This document shows positions 7,374 to 16,065 of a stretch of 64,000 nucleotides of DNA, piece after piece. Source of the stretch: Rhodoblastus acidophilus. Its GTDB lineage: Bacteria; Pseudomonadota; Alphaproteobacteria; Rhizobiales; Beijerinckiaceae. Numbering within the stretch: position 1 is the stretch's first letter; each line of letters starts with the position of its first letter. A program made the translations under genes and the position numbers. The stretch lies in NCBI RefSeq assembly GCF_009720655.1, contig NZ_WNKS01000018.1, forward strand, positions 1 through 64,000. Reading direction: 5' to 3'. The notes beneath the pieces were generated by a model that did not search any database, was not told the origin of the DNA, and worked only from the letters and a program-made list of their open reading frames with translations.

Positions 7374-8042
7374 TCAGGTTCGCAGTTCGGAGCGCAGGGA
7401 GTGTTGCAGGAGCCCGCTCGCGGCGCTGGCCAGCGCGTCCCTCAAGGCCGGGCTCGCCGTCTGCTTCGCGCCAAGGTCCAGGGTGATGGCGATGACGGCG
7501 ATATCCTCGCACGTCAGCTTGCCAAAGGGCCAGGGAAACGGCGGCTTTGGCGGAGGCGGGCACAGGTCGTCGGTCACGTCAAGGACAAAGCGTTTGACGG
7601 CGCCATGGTCGGCTTTTCCGGCGGTCACATCGATGACCGTCTGGATCAGTTGCGCCCGCGCGACGATTTCCTCGCCAATCGCGTGCATCAAGCCCGCGCG
7701 GCGCTCCGCCACGCGGGAGACCGGACCCAGGGGGCCGCCGCCGATCACCTCCCAAATTTCCGGATGTTGCCGCAACAGCGCCGCGAGCAACTCCCGCCAC
7801 GGCTCCGGACGAGGGCCGAAGGCGCTCCCCGAAGGCGAATCCAGGTAGTCCGCCAGCCTCGTCCGCCATGGCTCCGGGGTCGGCTGGCCGAAGACGCTCA
7901 CACGGTCGAGCGCGGCGCGGATCACCGGACCGGCAGGGCCGTACGGAATATGCGGATCGTCGTCGGAGGGGCGTTCAATTCCGGAAACGGCGTGGAGCAG
8001 GGCGAGGAGGCGTTCGGGCGAGAGGGCGGCAATATCGTCCAT
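7374..8042 (-). CDS. Hypothetical protein, 222 residues
   Basis: A soluble protein I do not recognise. It begins MDDIAALSPERLLALLHAVS and ends HSLRSELRT. Its middle is rich in Pro, Arg and Trp (PEPWRTRLADYLDSP, PEPWRELLAALLRQHPEIWEVI), followed by a helical segment (LMHAIGEEIVARAQLIQTVIDV) and a proline run PPPPKPPFPWPF. The ATG at 8042 has GGAG eight bases upstream; the frame extends to 8219 but without a better start. It is transcribed away from the LuxR gene. Codon use is like that of the neighbours, so it is probably a real gene, but no function can be given. Confidence 0.65.
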   Translation of the reverse strand: MDDIAALSPERLLALLHAVSGIERPSDDDPHIPYGPAGPVIRAALDRVSVFGQPTPEPWRTRLADYLDSPSGSAFGPRPEPWRELLAALLRQHPEIWEVIGGGPLGPVSRVAERRAGLMHAIGEEIVARAQLIQTVIDVTAGKADHGAVKRFVLDVTDDLCPPPPKPPFPWPFGKLTCEDIAVIAITLDLGAKQTASPALRDALASAASGLLQHSLRSELRT

Positions 8043-8447
8043 CTGTGATCTCCAGAAGCTGAAGGGTGCGCCGGGTCTCGTCGAGGCTCGCGGCGGGGAA
8101 AATGCAACGCTGGGAAGGGGCGATAATGTAACCCCGGCAGCCTGCGCGCCTTTTCGCGGCTGGTCGTCATGCGAATGATGGAGCGCCGGAGCAATTTGAG
8201 TTGGCCGACTTTGCGTCATTGCAATCGTTCAGGCTTCCAGTTCCGGCCGCGATCTTGGTCAAGACTTTTAAATGCGAGGTTTTTTGGCTGGCGGTCTTGC
8301 CGCGCGCCGCCGCGCTTTCGCCATCCGGCGGCGCGTCGAGGCGGGTTTGACCGAATTGAAAATATCAACACAATGACGCGTCGCTGTTTTCGATATTGAA
8401 ATTGGTTTGATCCTGGCTTGGAAAGCCGCGCTTTCGGGGAGAAAGGC
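8043..8447. other. Divergent intergenic region
   Basis: The 405 bp between the minus-strand hypothetical gene and the LuxR-type gene contain no convincing open frame. The right part (about 8340-8410) is AT-richer, with AATTGAAAATATCAACACAA and GATATTGAAATTGG, and is the likely promoter of the LuxR gene. Confidence 0.5.
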
Positions 8448-9524
8448 GTGACATCCGGTCTCTTGCCCAAATTGCTGGACTGCATCCATGCCGCCAGCCT
8501 CGACGTGACCCGCTGGCCGGACGCCCTTGGCGCCATCGCCGACGCGCTCGGCGCCCGCAGCGTTGGTCTGGCCGGCCTGAGCCAAAAACCCTCGGACTGC
8601 TGGGGCGTCATGGTCGGCGTCGATGCGGCGACGGTCGACGCCTACACGGGCTATTATCATGCCCGCAACCCCGCGTGGCTGGCTTCGGTCAACGCGCCTG
8701 TCGGCGTCATCCAGACGGACGGAATGGTCGTTCCGTCGCATGAGTTCGAGAAAACCGAATTCTACAACGACTTCCTGCTGCCCCAGGGCGTGACCACGAT
8801 GGCGAGCGCGGTTCTCAAGGTCGAATCCGCGCGCCAGACGGTTCTCACAGTGCAAGGCGCTCGCGCGTTCGAAAACCGACAGCTTGACCTGATGCGGCGC
8901 ATCGCCCCCCACCTGATGCGCGCCCTCGACGTCAATACCCGGCTGGCTCTGGCGACACACGCGCCGGTCGCCACGCTGGCGCATTTCGAACTGACGCATC
9001 AGGCCGCGCTGTTCGTCGACCGCGACGGCGACGTGCTGGACGCCAACGGCCCGGCGCGCGCCTTGCTGCTTGATGGCCTGCCGCTCGACAGGTGCGGCGT
9101 CTCGCGCGTGTTCGACGCCGACGATTCCGAAAGATTGCGCGCGGCGATCCGGCGATGTGAAGCCAAGCCGACCACGACCGAGTCTGTCGTTCTCCGCCGC
9201 GCCGGCCGGTCCGCGCTCACGGCGCTGGTCACCTCCATCGCTGTCGATCTGCCCTGGCGGCTGCCCTCATGGCCGACGGCGCTGGTCTTGATCGAAGCGA
9301 GGCCGGAACGCGGGAACGATTTCCCCTTTGGCTTCACCGCCGCGGAAGCCGCGCTGGCCCGGGAAATGCTGCGCGGCCATGGCGTGGCCGCCGCCGCGCA
9401 GCGTCTTGGCGTCGCGCGTTCGACAACGCGCACGCATCTCGCCCGTCTGTTCCAGAAGACGCACACGCACAGCCAGGCGGAGCTTGTTCTGGCGTTGCTT
9501 GGCAAGACAGGCGACGTCCGCTGA
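8448..9524 (+). CDS. LuxR-type helix-turn-helix transcriptional regulator
   Basis: A 358-residue DNA-binding protein. The C terminus (about residues 295-350) is a LuxR/GerE-type helix-turn-helix: FTAAEAALAREMLRGHGVAA, AQRLGVARSTTRTHLARLFQK, then THSQAELVLALL. The N-terminal 150 residues and the stretch from about 180 (ALFVDRDGDVLDANGPARALL) look like sensory GAF- and PAS-like domains; no autoinducer-binding signature was seen. GTG 8448 follows GGGGAGAAAGG closely and is preferred to TTG 8418. Its targets are unknown. Confidence 0.85.
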   Translation: MTSGLLPKLLDCIHAASLDVTRWPDALGAIADALGARSVGLAGLSQKPSDCWGVMVGVDAATVDAYTGYYHARNPAWLASVNAPVGVIQTDGMVVPSHEFEKTEFYNDFLLPQGVTTMASAVLKVESARQTVLTVQGARAFENRQLDLMRRIAPHLMRALDVNTRLALATHAPVATLAHFELTHQAALFVDRDGDVLDANGPARALLLDGLPLDRCGVSRVFDADDSERLRAAIRRCEAKPTTTESVVLRRAGRSALTALVTSIAVDLPWRLPSWPTALVLIEARPERGNDFPFGFTAAEAALAREMLRGHGVAAAAQRLGVARSTTRTHLARLFQKTHTHSQAELVLALLGKTGDVR

Positions 9525-9628
9525 CGCTCACGCGGAGGCCTGCGCCAGCGGCGCCGCAAACATCCGCGCGATGAACGGGCAGGCCGAACGCGGCGCTCGG
9601 CAAAGCGTTGTGGGCTCTGCGCTTTCGC

Positions 9629-11011
9629 TTACGCCGCCGCGGCGCTGCTGCCGTCGACCGTCACGCGGTTGCGGCCGCCCGACTTGGACAGGTAGAGCGC
9701 CTGGTCGGCGCGTCTGATCAGGGCGTCGGGGCTTTCGCCGCCATGCGATTCGGCCACGCCGATCGACACCGTGATGGTCAGCGTCTCCGCGCCGCCGCGA
9801 ATCGGAAACGGCGACCCCGCCACTCTGGCGCGCACCCGCTCGGCGACGAGGCGGGCGGTGGACAGCCGGGTCTCCGGCATGACGATGACGAATTCCTCGC
9901 CGCCGAACCGGCACAAAAGATCGGCGCCGCGCACCACGCGCCGCACCCGCGATGCAAATCCTTTGAGAATTTCGTCGCCGACATCGTGGCCGTGGGCGTC
10001 GTTGACTTTTTTGAAATGGTCGATGTCGAGCACCATCGCCGAGAGCGGACGGCCCTTTTGCGCGCTCTGCTCCATCAGCCCGACGACATGGGTTTGCAGG
10101 TAGCGGCGGTTGTTCAGGCCGGTGAGCGGGTCCACCACGGCCATTTCCATCGCCGCCTGCACGTTGGAGCGCAGCGAATCCGCATAGCGCTTGCGGCGCA
10201 CCTGGGTGCGCACCCGCGCGATGATCTCGTTGCTGTCGATGGGGCGGACCAGATAGTCGTTGACGCCGAGGTCGAGGCCGCGCAGCACGCGGGCGCGATC
10301 CTCGATGTCGGACAGCATCAGGATCGGGGTGTGGCGGGTGCGCTCGACCGAGCGCAACTGGCTGCACAGCCGCAAGCCGTCGTAATTGGCGAGCCCAAGG
10401 CTGACCATCACCAGTTCGTACGGCGTCTCCGTGGCCCGGAACAGGGCTTCCGTCGGGTCGGGCTCGATGTCGACCTCATAGCGGTCGCGCAGGGCGGACA
10501 GGATTTTTTCGCTGGAATTGACGCGGTCGTCGACCACCAGCACCTTGCCGCCAAGCCCGCCGTCGAGCCTGTGGTCCACCGCGTCGGTCACGCCGAGCGC
10601 CACGGAGGTTTCCGCGCGCGCCCGCAATTCGTCCACCGAGGTTTTCAGACGCGCCAGCGAGCGCACCCGGGCGATCAGGGCGATCTCGTCGATCGGCTTG
10701 GTGAGAAAATCGTCGGCGCCGGCTTCGAGCCCGCGGACCCGGTCGGAGGTCTGGTCGAGCGCCGTGACGATGATCACCGGCAAGTGCAGGGTTCCCGGAT
10801 TGGCCTTGAGCTTGCGGCAGACTTCAAATCCGTCCATGCCCGGCATCATCACGTCGAGCAGGACGAGGTCGCACTCGCCGCGCTCGCAGATTTTCAGAGC
10901 CTCGAACCCGTTGGTGGCCGTCACCACGTCAAAATATTCGGCCGTGAGGCGCGCTTCGAGCAACTTGATGTTGGGGAGGAGGTCGTCGACCACCAGAACG
11001 CGCGCGGTCAT
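9629..11011 (-). CDS. pleD: PleD-type response regulator diguanylate cyclase
   Basis: The 460-residue protein makes cyclic di-GMP when phosphorylated. Domains in order are a receiver (about 1-120, phospho-acceptor Asp in LVLLDVMMPGMDG), a second receiver-like adaptor (about 150-280) whose acceptor segment reads YELVMVSLGLANYDG without the usual Asp, and a GGDEF domain with active site GGEEF. An RGAD inhibitory site sits five residues before GGEEF, so product inhibition is expected. In Caulobacter PleD acts at the flagellated-to-stalked transition. The gene starts four bases after divK, the classical divK-pleD operon. Confidence 0.95.
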   Translation of the reverse strand: MTARVLVVDDLLPNIKLLEARLTAEYFDVVTATNGFEALKICERGECDLVLLDVMMPGMDGFEVCRKLKANPGTLHLPVIIVTALDQTSDRVRGLEAGADDFLTKPIDEIALIARVRSLARLKTSVDELRARAETSVALGVTDAVDHRLDGGLGGKVLVVDDRVNSSEKILSALRDRYEVDIEPDPTEALFRATETPYELVMVSLGLANYDGLRLCSQLRSVERTRHTPILMLSDIEDRARVLRGLDLGVNDYLVRPIDSNEIIARVRTQVRRKRYADSLRSNVQAAMEMAVVDPLTGLNNRRYLQTHVVGLMEQSAQKGRPLSAMVLDIDHFKKVNDAHGHDVGDEILKGFASRVRRVVRGADLLCRFGGEEFVIVMPETRLSTARLVAERVRARVAGSPFPIRGGAETLTITVSIGVAESHGGESPDALIRRADQALYLSKSGGRNRVTVDGSSAAAA

Positions 11012-11015
11012 GCCT

Positions 11016-11384
11016 TCAGTCTCCGATGAATTTTCGCACCGTCTCCAGGAACTTGACCACGGAAATCGGCTTCGACAGATAGGCTTCGCAGCCGCCCTGG
11101 AGAATCTTCTCCTCATCCCCCTTCATGGCGAAGGCGGTGATGGCGACCACGGGAATGTCGGCGAGATCAGGGTCATCCTTCAGCCATTGCGTGACCTGGA
11201 GGCCCGACACTTCGGGAAGCTGGATGTCCATCAGGATCAGGTCGGGATGGTGCGCGCGCGCCAGCGACACCGCTTCCACCCCGTTCCGGGTCTGCAGAGT
11301 CTGGTAGCCGTGCGCTTCCAACAGATCGTTGAAGAGCTTCATATTGAGTTCGTTGTCTTCAACGATCAGGACTTTTTTAACCAT
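11016..11384 (-). CDS. divK: Single-domain response regulator DivK
   Basis: A 122-residue receiver domain without an output domain: [20 protein letters not shown] at the start, phospho-acceptor Asp in [13 protein letters not shown], the Thr in [13 protein letters not shown], and the Lys in AYLSKPISV. DivK is the essential cell-cycle phospho-switch of alphaproteobacteria that modulates DivL and CckA. It is upstream of pleD and divergent from a DUF3572 gene, an arrangement common in Rhizobiales. Confidence 0.95.
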   Translation of the reverse strand: MVKKVLIVEDNELNMKLFNDLLEAHGYQTLQTRNGVEAVSLARAHHPDLILMDIQLPEVSGLQVTQWLKDDPDLADIPVVAITAFAMKGDEEKILQGGCEAYLSKPISVVKFLETVRKFIGD

Positions 11385-11549
11385 TGGGTTCCGCTTCGGG
11401 CGCGCCCGACCTTAGGAGTCTCGCGGACAAGCTAACCAACAGACATTGACGAATTGAAAATGCGCTTCACCCCAGGGTAGAACTTTAGGCAAATCGTTCC
11501 GTTGAAAAGAGAGTCGGTCTTGGTCCTCGGCGCCCCGCGAAAACCGAAG

Positions 11550-11819
11550 ATGAACCGTGAAGCCGCCGAAGATATGGCGATCAAGGGTTTGAGCTTCCTT
11601 GCCGGCGATGACGAGCGTCTGTCGCGCTTTTTGGCCTTGAGCGGCCTCGACGCCGTCCATCTGCGTCAGGCTGCGGCGGAGCCGGGCTTTTTGGCCGGGG
11701 TGATGGCTTATTTGGCCTCCGACGAGGGTTTGCTGCTGGCGTTTGCCGCGCAGATCGGCGCGGCGCCTGAAGAAGTCGGCGCCGCCTGCGGTCTGCTGGC
11801 TGGGCCGGGCTTCGATTGA
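11550..11819 (+). CDS. DUF3572 protein
   Basis: An 89-residue protein matching the DUF3572 family by its core AIKGLSFLAGDDERLSRFLALSGLD followed by LRQAAAEPGFLAGVMAYLASDEGLLLAFAA. It is a small, soluble, helical protein of unknown role that is often found beside divK in alphaproteobacteria. ATG 11550 is used; an in-frame TTG at 11502 would add 16 residues and cannot be excluded, since neither start has a strong ribosome site. Confidence 0.8.
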   Translation: MNREAAEDMAIKGLSFLAGDDERLSRFLALSGLDAVHLRQAAAEPGFLAGVMAYLASDEGLLLAFAAQIGAAPEEVGAACGLLAGPGFD

Positions 11820-11864
11820 ACTGGCCATTTTCGCCGATCCGCATTACAACAGCGCAAAAATTAG

Positions 11865-12206
<342 letters not shown>

Positions 12207-12292
12207 TCGGCTGGCGCGCCGCCCGCTTTTTTTTACGCGCGGCCGACGATCTGTTCGAGCCGGTTCGTCTTGCGCCGATCGCGCCGGCTTTT

Positions 12293-12330
12293 GCGAGAGC
12301 GTTTTCAAGCGAAGTGGATGCCGGAAGGCG
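12293..12330. repeat. Partial dispersed repeat family C, copy 2
   Basis: A short stretch containing GAGCGTTTTCAAGCGAAGTGG followed by ATGCCGGAAGGCG, the core of family C also seen at 14078, 40261 and (reversed) near 580. It lies in the gap between the ferredoxin gene and the convergent hypothetical gene. Confidence 0.65.
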
Positions 12331-12343
12331 TCGCTTGCAGCCG

Positions 12344-12835
12344 TCAGTTCCCTTCGCCGGGATTGGTGACGCGAAACCCCGTATCGATCCAGACCTTGCG
12401 ATCCGCGACGCCCTTCCTGGCCGATCCGTCCGGATTGAGGGTGTGGATGCGGCGCTGCTCATCGTAGCAAACCCCGTTGATCCCGGTGAAATTGTGCTTG
12501 AGGCATTGCTGCGCGAGCGCGCGTTCGCTGGTTTCGGTATATTGCCCGTAAAGCGTAGTTCCGATCCATCCGGCGAAGCCGATCAAGACAAGCCCGGCCA
12601 GAATGATGCGCGTGGTGTCGCTTTGGGCGCAAACGGCGGCCGATTCCAGCATGGCGCCGACGGATTTTTCGGGCGCTTGTGGGTGGGTTCGTCTGAACCG
12701 TTGCGCGCAACGTTCGACGTATTCGCGTGTAAACTTCAAGCTTTCTGCGTATTCTTTCTTTTTTTGATTGACGTGTATGCGTTGCTTTAACGAGTCGCAA
12801 TCGAACTTTACGTCATCGTTGGGATAGTTTGTCAC
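12344..12835 (-). CDS. Hypothetical single-span membrane protein
   Basis: A 163-residue protein not recognised by family. It starts at a GTG (MTNYPNDDVKFDCDSLKQRI). A charged N-terminal half rich in Lys, Arg and Glu contains two Cys (residues 13 and 43) and is followed by one membrane segment (IILAGLVLIGFAGWIGTTLYG, about 76-96). The C-terminal part has two more Cys (ALAQQCLKHN and GVCYDEQRR) and could be periplasmic. The upstream region is unusually AT-rich for this genome. The next gene on the strand, also a membrane-anchored unknown, is about 250 bp away. Confidence 0.6.
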   Translation of the reverse strand: MTNYPNDDVKFDCDSLKQRIHVNQKKKEYAESLKFTREYVERCAQRFRRTHPQAPEKSVGAMLESAAVCAQSDTTRIILAGLVLIGFAGWIGTTLYGQYTETSERALAQQCLKHNFTGINGVCYDEQRRIHTLNPDGSARKGVADRKVWIDTGFRVTNPGEGN

Positions 12836-13081
12836 GGCGTTGCTCGCTTTTGCTGGTCGCGGCAGTGTCCGGTTGGTGTCATTAATAAAATCTTATTGCA
12901 GCATGTCGCGGCGGGGTCGCCTCGGTGAGCGCTGACACGCGAAAAATGCTTAGCGTTTGTTTTTCCACATATTCGCGTTCCAGGTCAAACCCGTATCCGT
13001 ATTTGCCGCAAACCGCTGTCGCCATGCGCGGGAGCGTGAGCGGTTCCTGGGGCGCGGCCAAAACTGTCCCTGGCGATGGCG

Positions 13082-13834
13082 TCAACCGCACGGTTTCGCG
13101 AGGGACGGCCGGATGTGGGGCGCGAGTTCGGGCGCCGAGCCAAAATCGGCGGCGGTGAAATAACCCGCGTCCGTCACGCTCGCGATCCCCTTGAACAATT
13201 CCGTGGGGTCGTCGACGCCCACGTCATCGGCGGCGCCCGGATCCATCGCGTTCATCCGCTCGGCGAGGTCCCAGTACATCTGGTCCTGCGGCAGCGCCGG
13301 CGCCTTGCCCACCCGCTTTTTCGCGGCGACGTCCCTGCGATATTTGGCGAGATAGAACGCAACCGCTTTCGTGATCTTCGCGCGTTCCGTGGCCTTGCAG
13401 AAGCGGCGCTGGTCCTCGGTCATCAGGCAGTTGAGGGCCAGGCCCGCCACCTCATATTCGAATTTCAAAATTGTGTTCGCCTCATCGAGCCCGCGATTGG
13501 TCCAGCCGGGGTGACGCCAGGGCCGAACCGCGTTGATGCGGGCGAAGCAGCGCGCGCTGGGCGAGGCGATGATCGCGAATTCGAAGGTGCGCCCGGCCTC
13601 TCCTTGATCCAGACGTTGCCGGACGGTCTCCATGGGCGAAAAGTCGGAGGTGACGGGCGGCGCCCGTTCCACCGCGGCGTCCACGGCGGCGCCCACGCGC
13701 GGGGGCTGGCTCGGCGTCTTCTTCAAATAAATGATCAGACAGACCGCCAATGCGATGAACCCCACGCCAAACAGGATGAAATCCACCAAACCCAGCGGCT
13801 CTTCCGACGCTGTCGCCCGTGGTTGGCGGGTCAT
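13082..13834 (-). CDS. Hypothetical membrane-anchored protein
   Basis: A 250-residue protein with one N-terminal membrane segment (VDFILFGVGFIALAVCLIIYL, about 18-38) followed by a Pro-rich linker and a soluble domain with several Cys (ARCFARIN, LALNCLMTEDQRRFCKA). The segment LMTEDQRRFCKATERAKI resembles small Cys-containing helical domains, but no family was identified. The ATG at 13834 is preceded by GGAG at good distance. The frame remains open to 14545 only because it runs through repeats A, B and C, which should not be read as protein. Confidence 0.65.
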   Translation of the reverse strand: MTRQPRATASEEPLGLVDFILFGVGFIALAVCLIIYLKKTPSQPPRVGAAVDAAVERAPPVTSDFSPMETVRQRLDQGEAGRTFEFAIIASPSARCFARINAVRPWRHPGWTNRGLDEANTILKFEYEVAGLALNCLMTEDQRRFCKATERAKITKAVAFYLAKYRRDVAAKKRVGKAPALPQDQMYWDLAERMNAMDPGAADDVGVDDPTELFKGIASVTDAGYFTAADFGSAPELAPHIRPSLAKPCG

Positions 13835-13889
13835 GGGGGGCTCCGGCTCCTGATCGGGAGAGGGTGTCGGAGCGTGATCCAGAGGCGTG

Positions 13890-14016
13890 CTACGGTTTCC
13901 GCAAGATCGCTTCGCGATCCGCGAAAACGAAATCGCGCGGAAATCCTCCAGGCGAAGGGCGGATTTCCGCGCGAGCGTTATTCGATTTCCGAACTGATCG
14001 TTCGGAAATCGAATAA
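13890..14016 (+). repeat. Dispersed three-hairpin repeat family A, copy 2
   Basis: Same three-hairpin element as at 7001-7129, beginning CTACGGTTTCCGCAAGATCG and ending CGGAAATCGAATAA. Its right terminus has drifted from the consensus CGTATGA. It lies 55 bp upstream of the hypothetical gene start and is followed within 300 bp by copies of C and B. Confidence 0.88.
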
Positions 14017-14077
14017 CGCCTCGCTTGCCGAATGACATAATGAAAAAACCTCGGGCCCGGCCAAGTCTTAGGGAATT

Positions 14078-14168
14078 TTCAAGCGAAGCGGATGCCGGTT
14101 CGCGTGAAGAAAATGCGTCAAAACAATAACCTAGAGCTTTTTCATGGTTCCATGAAACGTGGAAAAGC
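14078..14168 (+). repeat. Dispersed repeat family C, copy 3
   Basis: Contains TTTTCAAGCGAAGCGGATGCC, then GAAGAAAATGCGTCAAAACAA, then an inverted repeat TAGAGCTTTTTC...GAAAAAGCTCTA around TCCATGAAACG. It matches the 498-608 copy in reverse and is joined directly to repeat B copy 3. Confidence 0.75.
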
Positions 14169-14272
14169 TCTAAGCAAGCATTCGTTGGCCGCCCAACGAA
14201 TGCTTGCTTAGATTCCTTTGTTTTCGCAGGATTTTTATCCGAAAACCGGGGGCCACTTTGCGGAAATCCTGC
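14169..14272 (-). repeat. Dispersed repeat family B, copy 3
   Basis: Carries the CTAAGCAAGCATTCGTTGG palindrome (one compensated base change in both arms relative to copies 1 and 2) followed by TTCCTTTGTTTTCGCAGGA and the CCGAAAACCGGGGGCC inverted repeat. The compensated change argues that the hairpin is under selection or is copied as a unit. Confidence 0.85.
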
Positions 14273-14462
14273 TGAGCAATATGCCGCAGCGCAACCGATG
14301 TGCGTTAACGATCGGTCGCCGCCGACCCGAACAAAACCGGCCTTCCGGTCGTGATTCTTTTGCTCAACCCCGCGAAAACGCGCGCATGAGGAGGGCGTTC
14401 CTTGACAGGACGATGGCCGCTTTTCAAGATCGGCTCGGTTGTGGATCGAGAGGCGGTGGGCA

Positions 14463-15497
14463 ATGATGAAAAGCAAGCTCTTGATCGGGCTGGCCGTCTG
14501 CGCGGTCGCGCTGGGCGCGGCGAAGGCGCAGGCTTGCACCCGCATCCTGTATCAATCGGGAACCAAAGACTTCATTGTCGGACGGACAATGGACTGGATG
14601 GTCGACCCGCACACCGATCTCTGGACCTTCCCGAAGGGCATGGAGCGAGACGGCGGGGTCGGCCCGCGCTCGATCAAGTGGACGTCGAAATACCGCTCGG
14701 TGATTTCCTCGTTTTATGACGCGGCCACGGTCGACGGGATCAACGAGGCGGGCCTTGTCGCCAACACGCTCTATCTGGTGGAGACGGAGTACGGCGACGC
14801 CAACGCCACGAAAAAACCGCTGATCTCGGTGGGGGCCTGGACCCAATACGCCCTCGACAATTTCGCCACCGTGGCCGAGGCGGTGGACGCCCTGTCCAAG
14901 GAGCCGTTCGTGATCGTCGCGCCAGACCTGCCGGGCGGGCGCAAGGCGGCCGGACATTTGTCGCTTGCGGACGCGACGGGCGACAGCGCCATTTTCGAAT
15001 ATATCGACGGCAAGCTGGTGATCCACCACGGCCCGAATTATACGGTCATGACCAATTCGCCGCGCTACGACAAGCAGCTGACGCTCAACGCGTACTGGCA
15101 GGGCGTGGGCGGCTCGAAATTCCTGCCGGGAACCATTCAATCGCCGGACCGCTTCGTTCGGGCGAGCTATTTTTTAGGCGCGGCCCAACGCGTGGACGAT
15201 CCTGTCCTCGCCGTCGCCACGGTCTTCTCGCTCGCCCGCGCCAGTTCGGTTCCGCTCGGAATCTCGGACCCGAACCAGCCGAACATCGCTTCGACGATCT
15301 GGCGCACGGTCTCCGACGCTGGCGCCCGGCGCTATTATTTCGAGTCCGCCTACACCCCCGCGATATTCTGGGTGGATCTGGACAAGCTGAAGCACGCCAA
15401 GCCGATGAAGCTCGACCTCTCCGGCCATCCCACCATCGCCGGCGAAGCCTCGGACAGGTTCGTTCCGGCGGAGCCGTTCACGTTTCTGTCGCACTGA
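14463..15497 (+). CDS. Choloylglycine hydrolase family amidase (linear amide C-N hydrolase)
   Basis: A 344-residue exported Ntn-hydrolase. The signal peptide (MMKSKLLIGLAVCAVALGAA) is cut after AKAQA, which leaves Cys as the N-terminal nucleophile in CTRILYQSG. The family pattern continues with FIVGRTMDWMVD, NEAGLVANTLYLVETEYG, a later SNSP-like TNSPRYDKQ, and R in SLARASSVPLG. Members hydrolyse penicillin V, bile-salt conjugates or acyl-homoserine lactones; the substrate cannot be chosen here, but quorum-signal or acyl-amide cleavage is plausible in this kind of bacterium. A second ATG at 14466 is equivalent. The 190 bp upstream of the start separate it from repeat B. Confidence 0.88.
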   Translation: MMKSKLLIGLAVCAVALGAAKAQACTRILYQSGTKDFIVGRTMDWMVDPHTDLWTFPKGMERDGGVGPRSIKWTSKYRSVISSFYDAATVDGINEAGLVANTLYLVETEYGDANATKKPLISVGAWTQYALDNFATVAEAVDALSKEPFVIVAPDLPGGRKAAGHLSLADATGDSAIFEYIDGKLVIHHGPNYTVMTNSPRYDKQLTLNAYWQGVGGSKFLPGTIQSPDRFVRASYFLGAAQRVDDPVLAVATVFSLARASSVPLGISDPNQPNIASTIWRTVSDAGARRYYFESAYTPAIFWVDLDKLKHAKPMKLDLSGHPTIAGEASDRFVPAEPFTFLSH

Positions 15498-15516
15498 GGG
15501 GCGTCGCGGGGCTCGC

Positions 15517-15729
15517 TCAGCGCCGGGGGCGCGCCGGTGCCGCATCCCTGTCGCGCATGGAGCGCAGGGCCGTCTCCACGCCCCACTGCGACAGGCGAAG
15601 CAGGACAATGACGCTGTCGGCCTTCTCGGCGCCGCGGAGGTCTTTGGCCGGCTTGTTGGCCCTGGCCTGTTCGAACCCCGCGAGCGCGTAACAGAGTTCG
15701 TACAGCGCTCGTTCGAGATGCTGCTTCAT
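15517..15729 (-). CDS. Small hypothetical protein, 70 residues
   Basis: A short helical, charged protein (MKQHLERALYELCYALAGFE, then KADSVIVLLRLSQWGVETAL) with an Arg/Pro tail. A strong GGAGG ribosome site lies six bases before the ATG. No family was recognised. Its upstream region is one of two homologous ~95-bp segments (15739-15837 and 16022-16246), so promoter or leader may be shared with a second, degenerate unit upstream. Confidence 0.6.
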   Translation of the reverse strand: MKQHLERALYELCYALAGFEQARANKPAKDLRGAEKADSVIVLLRLSQWGVETALRSMRDRDAAPARPRR

Positions 15730-15738
15730 GTTGCCTCC

Positions 15739-15837
15739 GGGTTGTTCTTCCTCAAGGACCGGGACAGGAACGCATTGCGCCCTCAACGTGTCGCTTTGCG
15801 CGAGATGCGCCTGGACGCAATGCGATCCAGTCCCCTT
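15739..15837. repeat. Duplicated segment, uninterrupted copy
   Basis: About 95 bp shared with 16022-16246: the left part around GGACAGGAACGCATTGCGCCC and the right part around CGAGATGCGCCTGGACGCAAT and GCGATCCAGTCCCCTT match at most positions. This copy has only TCG at the point where the other copy carries a whole family A repeat. It covers the leader of the 70-residue gene. Confidence 0.8.
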
Positions 15838-15882
15838 GGCGGAACCTGCCGCAACAGCATGCGTCGCGACAGGTTGTAGGGG

Positions 15883-16065
15883 TTACGGAAGGGTCTGGCG
15901 CGGATATCGCTCATGTTTCAGTATGTTCAGCAAGGCGAGCGCGACGGCGTCGGCTTCGCCGCCGCACGCACTGAGTTGCGGGATCGTCGCCGCCTGCCAT
16001 TCGATCCACTCGCCTTGGCTGGGGTGTTCCTCTTCAAGGGCCGGGGACAGGACCGCATTGCGCCC
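15883..16065 (-). pseudogene. Possible degenerate small gene
   Basis: On the minus strand a 61-codon frame ends at TAA 15883-15885. It looks protein-like (EEEHPSQGEWIEWQAATIPQ, then LSACGGEADAVALALLNILK) but has no ATG, GTG or TTG before the coding-looking part. An ATG in a neighbouring frame would need a one-base shift, relative to the homologous copy that has one C fewer in the CCCCGG run. I read it as a decayed or frameshifted small gene downstream of the duplicated leader; a real gene with an unusual start is the alternative. Confidence 0.35.

Noticed and set aside
6661-7563. 300-codon minus-strand frame across repeats A and B
   Set aside because: Most of its length is the translated hairpin repeats; the same peptides appear wherever the repeats occur.
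12882-13091. 69-codon minus-strand frame between two hypothetical membrane-protein genes
   Set aside because: It overlaps the end of the 13082-13834 gene by ten bases, has no clear ribosome site and no recognisable pattern. A small gene cannot be fully excluded.
13835-14545. N-terminal extension of the hypothetical protein at 13082-13834
   Set aside because: The extension would be encoded by repeats A, B and C, while ATG 13834 has a good ribosome site.
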